A stretch of DNA of 64,000 nucleotides. Origin: Puccinellia tenuiflora. Its lineage: Eukaryota > Streptophyta > Magnoliopsida > Poales > Poaceae. Position 1 is the stretch's first letter; the number at the start of each line of letters is the position of its first letter. Location of the stretch: assembly GCA_012064385.1 (NCBI GenBank), contig QRDG01001342.1, positions 1 to 64,000 of the forward strand. The letters run 5' to 3'. The notes under the pieces were generated by a model. It saw nothing but the letters and a program-made list of their open reading frames with translations. It searched no databases and was not told the origin of the DNA. The position numbers were made by a program, and so were the translations under genes. Shown here piece by piece: positions 52,139 to 62,670 of the stretch.

Positions 52139-53215
52139 ATGTTTACCACCGACGGCGGCAAGACGTGTAGATCTTCCTCCAGCATCATCGCCACCGAGGA
52201 GACCGGGTGCCACCTTCTGAAGATCCACGGCTACTCCCGCACCAAGTTCCTTCCCTTCAATCAGTGTATCAAGTCTCAGCCCTTCACGGTGGGCGGCCAT
52301 CGCTGGTGTCTCTGTTACTACCCCAATGGTCAGGGCTCCCGGCCTTACGTGGACTTCATATGCTTCAGCCTAGTGCTTGACGAAGATGTCGCCACAGCCG
52401 TCCATGCAAAATTTGATATCTATCTCGCTGGTTCGGCCAAGGAGCAAGACTCGTCCTTGATGACAACATCGGTTTTCCAATTTTCTAGCCGTGGTACTCA
52501 TGGCCCGTACCCAGGGTTCTTTAGAAGGAGGAAAGAATTTGAAAATTCAGAGCATCTTAGGGACGATTCGTTCACCGTCCAGTGCGACATCGTCGTGATG
52601 AACAATTACCGCACTACGGAGGACAGCTCCGTGCCCCCGTGCGACCTAGGGCAGCACCTCGGCGAACTCCTCAAGAGCGAGAAGGGCGCTGACGTGGTGT
52701 TCGAGGTCGCCGGCGAGACATTCCCTGCGCACCGGTGCGTGCTGGCGGCCCGATCGTCGGTGTTCTGCGCCGCGTTTTTTGGGTCGATGAAGGAGGGAAG
52801 CAACGACGCGGGGGTCGTAGTACGCGTGGAAGACATGGATGCAGACGTGTTCAAGGAGCTGCTCTTCTTTGCCTACACTGGCTCCTTACCTGCAGCGACA
52901 CAAGACGTGGTGGATGAAGAAGATTTCAAATGGCAACATTTACTTGTGGCCGCGGACAGGTACGATATGGAGAGGCTGAAACTGATGTGCGAGGAAAAGC
53001 TTTGCCGGAACATAGACGTGGAAACGGTGGCGACTGTACTGGCACTCTCGGAGCAGCACCGTTGCGGCAATCTGAAGAAAGCATGCTTGGAGTTTCTCGG
53101 AATATCTCAGGCAAACATGAGGGCAGCCATGGCCACTAACGGGTTCCAGCATCTGCGTAGGAGCTGCCCTTCCCTTGTGGAGGAGCTGATGTCATTTCCT
53201 TTGGCCAATGCGTGA
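52139..53215 (+). CDS. MATH-BTB domain protein, paralogue 2
   Basis: An intact intronless 358-residue paralogue of the gene at 32193, with the same MATH (about 20-150), BTB (about 185-290) and C-terminal BACK-like layout. The first 548 nt of the coding sequence are identical to paralogue 1. From 52687 to 53111 there are 19 substitutions, six of which change the protein (L to F in AAFFGSMK, A to M in KLMCEEK, G to E and L to V in IDVETVATV, S to N in CGNLKK, G to A in SQANMRA). Then it is identical again through the stop and about 500 bp of 3' flank. The predicted role is a CUL3 substrate adaptor. The leader has a shorter A-run (9 instead of about 21) than paralogue 1. Confidence 0.93.
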   Translation: MFTTDGGKTCRSSSSIIATEETGCHLLKIHGYSRTKFLPFNQCIKSQPFTVGGHRWCLCYYPNGQGSRPYVDFICFSLVLDEDVATAVHAKFDIYLAGSAKEQDSSLMTTSVFQFSSRGTHGPYPGFFRRRKEFENSEHLRDDSFTVQCDIVVMNNYRTTEDSSVPPCDLGQHLGELLKSEKGADVVFEVAGETFPAHRCVLAARSSVFCAAFFGSMKEGSNDAGVVVRVEDMDADVFKELLFFAYTGSLPAATQDVVDEEDFKWQHLLVAADRYDMERLKLMCEEKLCRNIDVETVATVLALSEQHRCGNLKKACLEFLGISQANMRAAMATNGFQHLRRSCPSLVEELMSFPLANA

Positions 53216-53273
53216 CCTTGGCGTCTCAGTTAAGCAATCTCCCGATGTTGTTTTAATTAGTTCACTAGAGGCT

Positions 53274-53295
53274 GGGGCGCCCCTTCGGGCGCCTC
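53274..53295. terminator. GC-rich hairpin downstream of MATH-BTB 2
   Basis: Identical to the hairpin at 33328-33349: a 7-bp stem GGCGCCC/GGGCGCC with CTTC loop. Confidence 0.4.
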
Positions 53296-53813
53296 CTTGC
53301 CAGTCAGTGGCGTTCACATAGGATTACAAGGACTGAGTGTAATTTTATAATTACTAGCTAAGTGTCCGTGCGTTGCTACGGAGAAAACAGATACATTTAT
53401 TTTAAATGAAGAATGCGGGTAAATTGTTACGGATATTATTTTACGGGCTGAGGTGTCAATTCACGCAATGGTCGTAGGAGATATTTTCGGAACTTTCACA
53501 TAAGTCTCTTCCAATTTACTTCAGCCCACATTGTGTTCGTAACAAAATTGCCCATAAGTGTAGCATTACTGATTTGAACATGTCGATCAAAACAATAGTT
53601 CTAGTTAAAAAACATACGTGTCAAGTATGATGGGTCAAAATTTGCATTTATATGACAGATATAAACCCACTCTCATTACTTCCCTCGCCGGTCGTCATGT
53701 CTCCTCTTGCCACATGCATGTCATCGCTTAAAAACCCAGGCATCTTACCTTCCATCGGTTGGGCACCTTTTAAACTAACAAATATATGAAATGTTCCTCA
53801 CAGTATGCTTGAT

Positions 53814-54460
53814 CACTACCGGAAATTCATAATTTGCCGTGTAGAAATATAACACGGCAAAGAGACTGCGGAACACGGCAAAGGCTTTGCCGTGCTTAGC
53901 TGCACGGCAAACTCTACACGGCAAAATACGGGTCGGCAAAGAACGTTTGCCGTGCGCTTTTCCAAAACAGCACGGCACAGCCTTTGCCGTGCGCCAGGCC
54001 ACACCACACACGGCACAGATCTGTCAGAGAGGGTCAACCCTCACCCCGGGTCCACACATCTTTGCCGTGTGCTCTTCGTGACGACGCACGGCAAACAGCC
54101 CGTCTTTGCCGTGTGCTCTACGTGACGACGCACGGCAAACACCATGACTTTGCCGTGCACACTGCACTACAACGCACGGCACACACTCCCTCTTTGTCGT
54201 GCGCTTTGCGCCAGCGATCACGGCACACATTCAGTCGTTGTCGTGTGCTCTGCATCACAGCACACAGCAAAGGCTCCTTCGCCCAGACCCAGGTCTTCGT
54301 CTTTGCCATGTGCTCCTTTGCCCAGACGCACGGGAAAGAGACCATATGGTCATCTCAAATGCAAGGTTGCAGAGGTGCTGGCCACGTGTGGGATTTGCCG
54401 TGAGCTTTTGCACGGCACAGGCCTTTGCCGTGTGCCTTTGCACGGCAAAGTGACCATATG
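53814..54460. repeat. TTTGCCGTG subterminal repeat array
   Basis: Many direct and inverted copies of TTTGCCGTGTGC / GCACGGCAAA are spaced by about 15-60 bp. Variants such as TTTGTCGTG and TTGCCATG show decay by C-to-T changes at CpG/CpNpG sites. Such arrays bind CACTA transposase or accessory protein. Confidence 0.9.
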
Positions 54461-54469
54461 GCAGGGATT

Positions 54470-55430
54470 TTTGCTATTTTTGCAAAAATACCTGCATTTT
54501 ATAGATAAATCACAGAATAATTCACAGATCATAATTCTGACACAAATATGAACTAAATAGTGCTCCATAACATATATAAACAAGATCAAACTCCTACATA
54601 AGACTAAAATCAACATCGGAACTCAACAAAGTTCAACCTCCACAAACATTAGACTAAAATCAACATGAACTCCACAACATGAACTCAACATAGCACAAAC
54701 ATAGTCTCAAACACCACATAGGCATCATTCACAGTAGCATCCACATGAACTCCGCGACAATGGACGGATGGCGAAGATGGACGTCATTGTTGATCCTCCT
54801 ACAAGTTCGTACAAAAATCATGAGTTTGACAACTAAAGTAGCTAAGTGTCAATGTCATGTGCATCATTAAACTAACAAAGTGGAAATGGCAAGTTTGACA
54901 ACTAAAATACCTAAGTGTCAATGGCATTAGCATAGTTCAACTAACTAAGTGGAAATGACAAATTCAAGAATATGCACAAGTTTAGATGTAGTAAACCAAA
55001 AGATATGATCTAAGTTAGATGTAGTAAACAATAAGACACAAGTTGATCTATGTGGTAAACCAAAAGATACAAGTGACCATTGGAGATTCATTGATTGGCT
55101 ATGTCGATCTAAGTGAGACATGAAGTAAGTTTTCGAACGAGAGTGGTAGCAAGTTGAAATGGTAACTAACCTCTACTGGCCTTCCGGCGGCGGAGTAGGT
55201 CCTCAACATCATTGAGGAGGATCGTCCTACAGGTTTGCAAAAAAATGATGAGTTCGACAACTAGGTGGAAATGGCATAGTCATGGCATTAAAAGAAAGCT
55301 AACTAAAATTTGATGAGTTCAACTAACTAAAATTTGACAAGTTCAATTAATGGGTAAAATTTGACAAGTTCAACTAACTAAATTTTGACAAGTTCAACTA
55401 AAGTGGCAATGGCATGGCAAGCTAAATTAT
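54470..55430. other. CACTA 3' non-coding region
   Basis: AT-rich sequence between the subterminal array and the last ORF2 exons. It has repeated phrases such as GACAAGTTCAACTAAC, ACTAAAATCAACAT and AAGTGGAAATGGCA. No gene was found. Confidence 0.5.
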
Positions 55431-55439
55431 GAGTCATGC

Positions 55440-57490
55440 GAGCATACCCACGGGAGCCTCCGGACAACGGAAGGGTTGGAGATATGGGGCTGCCCCTCCG
55501 GATCGTCCTGGCCACCAGGCGGCGGCGGCGCCATCGAGTGAGATCCACCCGCCGATCCTGGATTCATCTACAACATGGAAAAATGCTCGCATTACACAAA
55601 TAATTTAGTTACAACAATAAGATGGATAGAATGACAAGTTTGACAACATACCCATGGGAACATCGGTGGAGGAAAAGCAAGAGTCCCGTCCGCAGGAGCC
55701 AAGTGCTGAATCCTGCTCGTCATCCACTGCATCATCTGCCTGGACTGCTCCTGCTGCTGCCGGATCTGCTCCTGCTGCTGCTCATAGAGCAACTGCTGCT
55801 GACTAACCTGCTCCCGGAGCTGGTCGACAACAAGACCCGAAACTCGTGGGCGGGTCTCCACAGCAGGCGCACCAGGCGCCCTCCCACGGCGGACCTGGCG
55901 TAGGGACGGGACGGTGCGAGGGTCGACGGAGCCGTCACCTATCCACAAGCGGCCATTCACCTTGCCTCCCCCCGCAAGCACGACAGCCTCGACGTCAAGT
56001 GGACTGGTGAGAGGGTCAGCATCCTCACCGTGGCGCTCCTTGAACTTCACCGTGTACCCCGTGCTCCGGAGCTCGGCGCCGCTGTTGATCCACATCGACC
56101 CTGTCTCAGGATCCGGCTCATCCCTGGTACGAAACTTTGACCAAACGGCGAAGGGCGAGGGGTCTACGCCGGTCTTCACTTTCTGCAAAGAGAGCACGAA
56201 CATAGGTGAAAAGGAGACGATATTGCAAAAGAGAGCACGAACATAGATGGACTAAAGAATGCATTTGCTCACCTCTTTTTGCACGCATTCGTAGAGGCTG
56301 AGGTTGCCTTGGCGGTGTATCCCACCCTTGTTGTGCGCCCCGCTTTGCCTATCCTTCCTCGTGCAACTTGAGGTACTCCGGGCTAGTCCACCACGTTACC
56401 AACGTACGGAGGAGGCACCTACGTACACAGAACACACATATTAATGATATTACATGGCGGTCAACAAAATCGATAATATAGAAATGAAGCTACCTGCAGG
56501 TACTGCCATGGCTGCAGTAACATGTCCCGGGCACGCTTCTTGTCCAGCGCAATCATCTTTTCGGCGTACCAGTTACGGACAGAGTTCACGTGAGCCTCGT
56601 AGTGCATGTCCGTCACCATCTTAGAGGCTATCTCCACAAGGATGTTCGCGCACCCGTCCTCGTCCTCCGGCCGGTAGGAGAAGAAGTTCTACAAGCATGC
56701 ACATAGGTAAAATAGGGTCAAAGCCATTAGTGCAATATCGGATTTATAGAATGATGAGAAGTCAAACAAACTTACCCATAAATAGCGGAGTGTCTTATCC
56801 GCCATGTTGTTGTACTCGCCCTCGGGGAGAACTTCCTGACAAGACATCCAAGGATGCTCGCGTAGGTACGTTGTCCCTTCGTTCTAGGAGGCACATACTC
56901 AAACGACCTACACAATGAAAAAACCAAAATTAGTATGGTTAGCAGGTCAAAACACAATGAAAAGCTAAAATTGAACATAAACTATAATAAGTACCTTTTC
57001 CCGGTAGGCACGAGAACAGTGTGACGCCTGGCGTAAGGAAGATCGGGGAGTGTCGCGGCCCCCCGCTGATATGGCGGCTTGGTCTGCGGCGGAGGGATAG
57101 TCGGGTCAGTCTCAACCCACTCCTCCTCCGGCGGCTCCCACTGCAGCGTCGGGTCAAGCTCAAACCCCTCCTCCCCAGGTCCCTCCTCGCCCCCCTCCTC
57201 CTCCTCCTCGTTGTCCTCCTCCTCGCCGTCCTCCTCCTCGCCCCCTCCTCCTCCTCGCTATCATCCAGCGACTCGTCCTCAGAATCCGGCTCCGGCTCCT
57301 CCTCGTACTCCACGTCCTCCTCGTCGGACTCCTCGGCCGGGGGAGGACTCTCTCTCCTCGTACTCCCACGCCGTGCACTCCTCGCACGTGGAGGTGAGGG
57401 TGTAGGTGAAGGTAGCCGTCATGCCGAACTCGATCCCACCAGGATTTTCTTCACACTACGCACCTTTTTTGCCAAGGCCTTCTTCATGTT
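55440..57490 (-). pseudogene. CACTA ORF2 (plant Transposase_24-type), multi-exon, broken
   Basis: The start is near 57488 (MKKALAKKVRSVKKI). It is followed by an in-frame TGA where CGA is expected, an acidic E/D-rich stretch and a frameshift. Further exon-like blocks read PPYQRGAATLPDLPYA (about 57020-57090), FSYRPEDEDGCANILVEI to ALDKKRARDMLLQPWQYL (56500-56690), SPEYLKLHEEG and LSLYECVQKEV (56275-56400). A 203-codon block (55592-56203) has VWSKFRTRDEPDPETGSMW, VVLAGGGKVNGRLWIGDG and a long Gln-rich helix. The last exon at 55440-55570 encodes a Pro/Gly-rich tail. The domain is typical of the second gene of plant CACTA elements. Stops and frameshifts make this copy inactive. Confidence 0.8.
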
Positions 57491-57739
57491 TCCTGCATTG
57501 ACAAAAAAAAATAAGTTTCATCAGTATACATGATCCAAAATTAAGGTAAATAGATGAAGCAATAATGAGTAAAGTAAAAAAGAATACAATTAGATGAAGC
57601 AACAATTAGAATAAAACAAAATATATGGAGTAGCGACAATGAGTTCTCACAAAATAAACTAGACTGACAATCACTGTTACATAGAGTAGCATTGACCTAT
57701 TACATATAAGCTAGACTGGCAATTACTAATACATGTGTC

Positions 57740-58665
57740 CTCATCGCTATCAGTAGCCTGTGTCGAGATCATTGGGATCAACTATTGGACCACCCGTGTC
57801 GTCATCACTGTCAGGGTCGCCACACCACCAACCCTCCACGGAACCTGGAGGTGGTCCCTGTGGCTCATCGACGTCAAGTCCTGCGTGGAACCGCTATCTA
57901 GCAAAGACACATCGTCTTGGTTATGAATCTCCACGACTTCATCATACGCGGTGTCTTCCTCCATTCCCGCATCTTCGTCTTCTTCGACGTATTCCATGTC
58001 ATCATCGGTCGGCAAGTTGATAGTGAATATCCCAGGGAGCCCTCCTTCCTGATAAAACTCGCCGTCAGATGTTGAGGGGTCTAGGCGGCGATAGTCTTCA
58101 CTGTTAGGCATAGGCAGCCTATTGTGCGGCGGTACCGTCATCACACATCCCACCCTTGTAGACGCTTTGATATGCTTTTGATGTTTTCTTGCACGGGTAC
58201 GGGAGATAGAATACTTGGAAGGCCTAGGTAGCCAAAATGTAGACATCGTCTCCCGAATNGCCTATTGTGTTGCGGTACCGTCATCACAACATCCACCCTT
58301 GTAGACGCTTTTGATATGCTTTTGCTGTTTTCTTGCACGGGCACGGGAGATAGAATACTTGGAAGGCCTGGGTAGCCAACATGTAGACGTCGTCTCCCGA
58401 ATACTTGGAGCTTTGTTCAACTTCGACCAATCCAATTGTAGGATCCCGTCTCACCCGATGCGGGTCGAACCAATGGCATTTGAATACAACGGGATTTAGC
58501 CCTTTACCAAAACCATAATTCAACTCATATATAGCCTCGACTCTTCCATAGTAATGGAGTTTATCTGAGCCTTCACATAACACCCCACTGTTTATTGTCT
58601 TCCTGTTGGCCCGGTTTGTTGTGTATTCATGGGTATGGAAGCGATATCCATTCACATCATAAGCA
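57740..58665 (-). pseudogene. C-terminal part of a CACTA TNP2-type transposase (DUF4216)
   Basis: The minus strand from 58655 reads GYRFHTHEYTTNRANRKTINSGV, then ELNYGFGKGLNPVVFKCHWFD and GLVEVEQSSKYSGDDVYMLATQ, all characteristic of the DUF4216 region. An acidic C-terminal tail follows (DDDMEYVEEDEDAGMEED). A partial tandem duplication with an undetermined base at 58259 breaks the frame. The transposase core domain is beyond the truncation at 58724. Confidence 0.8.
58117..58400. repeat. About 142-bp tandem duplication flanking an undetermined base
   Basis: Units 58117-58258 and 58260-58400 both run from GCCTATTGTG to TCTCCCGAAT. They differ by several substitutions and one-base indels and are separated by a single N at 58259. 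It is either a real small duplication or an assembly join. Confidence 0.8.
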
Positions 58666-59666
58666 TAGAATGAGTTGACGGAATGGCTAAAGCCATGTGC
58701 AATGTTTCTAAAGCATGGAATGAGTGTGGGGACCCCGGACTAGCCGTCCGAAATACCCTTGTGCCTACATCAGCGATCCCATGATCAGTGTGTCGCTGAG
58801 CACAATCAAACCGGTAATCAAGGAACATCCATAATTACCGAAGGAATATACTTACTTGATTGAAGTCATACTCTTCAATAGGTACTTGCAGCGGAAATCA
58901 CCATACAGCGTGGAGCCCAAGTCATTCGCCTTAACCCTACAGGCAACTGACTGGGAAGCGCCCTAGTTCGCATTGACGTCAGTTCCGTCTCCTTCTTCAA
59001 GCTGCTCTTCTTTAAAATCTGGCTAAGACAATAGCCAGGGACGAAACCATTATGAGTACAATGGGAATTGTACTCGCAAACTACCCCCGAAAGAGCATGC
59101 ACTACCCTTTTTTTTTTAATTTTTTTTTTTTTTAAAGTTTGAGTAAAACTTTGTTTGCTTTGAAACTCTAATCTTTATTGAAAAGAGAGTGATAGACTTT
59201 TGTTCAATAAAACCTTGTCTGAAAACTCTATAACTTTGGTTGAAGTAAAATAAGAGAAGTTTTATAACTTTTCATAAACCTTGTATGTTTTCAAAACATC
59301 TATAGCCTTTGTTAAAGAAAACGAAAAGAAGGCTTTAGATTCTTTTTTTTTTTTCATAAAACTGTCTTTGTAAAGAGTTTCCTTTTTAAAACATTTTTCC
59401 TGAAAAATAGCTGTTTGTTAAAATAAGAAGTTCCTTTTTAAAACGTTTTACCCGGAAAATCACCATTTTGCTTATTTATCCAAAACTCCTCCTTGTTCCC
59501 GACCATGTCTCATCATGGTCCAATTATTTCCATCAACTCATACCAGCACATTGGCATAGTTGCATAAAACATCCTTCACATCATTTTCTCTCAAATCTTT
59601 TTTTTTTTTCCAAAACTTGCACATCTTTGTAAAACTTTGCACATGGCCTAGTACAGCCTCCCAACT

Positions 59667-59726
59667 GTCCATATCCGAGGACTCGGCTATTCGAATAGTT
59701 TTACCCTCTGCAGAGGTAGCACGCTT
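59667..59726. other. CTGCAG-centred block shared with other LTR families (copy 4)
   Basis: ATCCGAGGACTCGGCT, an AT-rich spacer ending in AATAGTTTTA, then CCCTCTGCAGAGGTAGCAC. It aligns with 11368-11428, 20271-20332 and 43593-43649. Confidence 0.6.
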
Positions 59727-62660
59727 TTCCCACACCCATCCGGTAGCTCATCGTGTCTGCCACGTCCCGCCATACAAGGTGTATGCGAAGTTGAGCCACC
59801 GATCATAGCCTTTCCTTTGCTCATGCTAGTATAGGACCCTACCCTTACGAATTTCACCATTCCTTCAACACCTAGTACAGGATCCCCCGTCGAGGAACCT
59901 AGATGTAAGGACTCGCAGTTTTGCCCGGCGAGCACGAAGCCCTTCAATCCCGCACAAGCCAACATATTGCCGGGACCCAGGTCAGGGGTTAGAGTTGTTA
60001 TGCTCATCCCCTCACGCATAACGGAGTCGTCTCCGTCGATGAGGTATCCAGTACTAACACGAGCAAATTATATGACTACGCCCGTTCCCATATTTGGGTA
60101 GATGTGGTCGCACAGGTTATCGGCTGGTCGTCATGGTACTAAGACACAATGTGCATTTTTCATAAACATTACCGATCACCTCTTTTCCACTTCCATGCCG
60201 ACCATTCGGCATTCCACATTCTTCCAAGTACTTTGAAAAGGAGTTTTGGAATAAATCATATTTTTCCATCCTATAGGTATACATATCTACTCTTGACAAA
60301 ATAGTTTTTCATATCTTTGTAAAAAGGTTTTAAAATCATCGCTACTTTTGAATACTTCAGGTGATCAAATAGATGAATATAAATGCAAGCTCAGTGAAGT
60401 AGCTTGCCTGTTTCCAGCATAATGTCTCTGGACTTGATACTCTTGATCAAAGAAATAAACTCCGATTGCTTGCCAATAAATCCTTCCCACGGTTTACTCC
60501 GATAGCGTTGGTATCTAACGTCGTAAAAAGGAAAGATCACAATCAACATACAGTAGAGCACTCCAACAACAATCATCAAACAATTACTAACAAACAACAA
60601 TCATGATGGAAAACTATTAGTTAACAAACAAGTTTGGCAATCACCTCACTACTCATGTTTAAGAATTATGATTAAAGTTGTGATTAAGCATCTTTATTTA
60701 AATAGGAAATACTTCAGACAAAAGTTAAGCTATCAAGTAATCTCTATAATTCAAAATATCTCACCAATCTAAGGTAGAAATATTACTAGACACTCAAGCT
60801 AGCACTCAACTTGAATATAACCAAGTTTAACAAGCAAGGCAATTATATTAATCACACCAAATAATCTAATCATCAACATAAACAAGCAATATATACCATT
60901 ACTAAACTACTCAATCAAGCATCATTACAATCTCATGCATCACACATAGCTACTGCACTCACAAAGCAACACAATTTGATTTCAATTTAATTTAATTATC
61001 AATTATTTAATTAGGTCTTAAATATGGCAGAAACTAGTGGTGCATGTTTAATTGCATAACTTGAGTTATGTTCATCACAAAAATGTGAACTAAAATTCTA
61101 TGGATAGCTACTGATTTTTATAAGCTAACCCAATTGGATTTAATTCAATTAAGGTTGTTAAACTCCCTATATAAATGTTTTTATCCAGAAGGTTAGTTTT
61201 CTTGTTTTTGCTACAACTCAAGTTAATTGTATTCAAAAATCAAATCCTTTTAGGGATAACTAGTATTTCTTATATGTGAGCTAACAAAATTGGTTTGACC
61301 TCATTTGGATTAGTAGAGTATCAGAAACAAACAAGTTTAGGTTTTATACCTTCTGTGGCATTTTGATTATCATTATTTATTTATTAACCTAAATGGGGTG
61401 AAACCACTTTAGTTAGTTAGATAATTTCATAAGCTTCCCAGAACATTTTCATTTGCTATTTTTAGATTCCTAGATCTCAAGTTATTGGTTTTCAAATTCT
61501 AATCAAATTTCTGACAGAAGTTTTTATCATTTTAAGTGTTAACAACTAGCTGATTTGATAATTTCATTCTGACTTGACCACAACATCAAATGGATTCAAA
61601 CCAGTGGCATTGGGTTCACTAGTTGATATACTTTTAATAACATTTTAGTTTGATAATTTTGGTTAAACCAATCTCTGGGAAGCATCTCCCAAAGTTGGTA
61701 CCAAAATAACTTTTCTGTGTTTTTCAGTTAAAACTAGCACATTTGTCATTTTTGTTTCTAATGGAAAACTTGTCCAACAAGGATCATGGCCTGCATCTAT
61801 GTGAAGATTACATGTTATACTAGCTTCAACATTTTAGTTTGCTATTTTTAGGCCTCTGGTTGAATAGGAATTTGCATGGGAAAAGGGCTATGTTCTGTTA
61901 TTTCATGTGGCTGAAATATTGTATAGCCAATTTCCTCAGATTATATCTTCTGTATAAAATTTTATTTTGAGGTCACACCACTTGGTCATGTTAGTACTCT
62001 AACAATACTAACATCACATGTCAATGCTAACATCTAAATAAATCTAGAATAATTACTATGATCAGATCAAAATCCTAAGCAGTAATCTGTTTTCAGAAGT
62101 TTCTGAAAACAGACAGAACATAGCTACTTTGCCTCATGTTTCCATCAAGCTAGACTAATTATTTTGGAAATCTAAAAGTTGCATCTGAATCTATGTAACT
62201 TGTTCTTTCTAACCATGCAAATATTTAAAATTTTGGTGGGGCATATTTCTCACAAAATGCATGCAAAGGTGGCTACTCTAAACTGGTTCCAGCACTTAGC
62301 AGATTTTCCAGAAATCGAATCTGGGCGGGAAACAACTGTGGCCGTTGATCAACAGATCGACGGCTCACAGCCGTCTTCTCCAGCCCGACGGGGCAAGGAA
62401 CAGGGAGAGGGAGAGAGGGCCAGGGGAGGCACCTGCCGGCGGCGAGGGACTCCGGGGCGGCTTGGGGTTGAGGGAGGGTGCTCGGGGAGGCTCCTAGGTG
62501 GCGGTGGCGTCGCCGGAGACGCACCACGGCGGCGTCACGGCGCGGCGGCCGAGCTGCTCAAAGTGGAGCACCGAGCTCCTCTTCGGGCGGCTCCTGGGCG
62601 TTGAGGTGGGGGAGAGGGAGCGGTGGAGGTGGTGTGTGCTGAGGGAGAGCCGGGGGGGTG

Positions 62661-62670
62661 GCTTTTATAG
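62661..62670 (-). promoter_or_regulatory. TATA box of the long LTR
   Basis: The minus strand reads CTATAAAAGC within GGCCTATAAAAGCCACC, at the downstream edge of a GC-rich block. It has the same arrangement as the TATA boxes of the other two long LTRs. Confidence 0.6.

Larger units (their letters stand above)
48271..53813. repeat. Segmental duplication, copy 2
   Basis: It matches 28341-33867 in the same orientation. The offset over the gene is 19,946 bp. It ends exactly where the CACTA element starts at 53814, so the original duplication probably extends beyond that insertion. Confidence 0.95.
53814..58724 (-). mobile_element. CACTA (En/Spm) transposon, right part, 5' end truncated
   Basis: It begins CACTACCGGAAATTC, a classic CACTA terminus, with a dense subterminal array of TTTGCCGTG and its complement. 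Coding remnants on the minus strand are a Transposase_24-type ORF2 and, upstream of it, the DUF4216 C-terminal part of a TNP2-type transposase. This end is therefore the element's 3' end. The transposase core is missing because an LTR begins at 58725. GAT precedes the terminus and would be the 3-bp target duplication. Confidence 0.92.

Noticed and set aside
54118..54403. Several 60-139 codon frames across the TTTGCCGTG array
   Set aside because: Frames arise from the short repeat unit on both strands; no start context or domain.
53814..54460. CRISPR-like spaced repeats
   Set aside because: The units are inverted as well as direct, spacing is irregular and they adjoin a CACTA terminus in a plant genome. 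They are transposon subterminal repeats.
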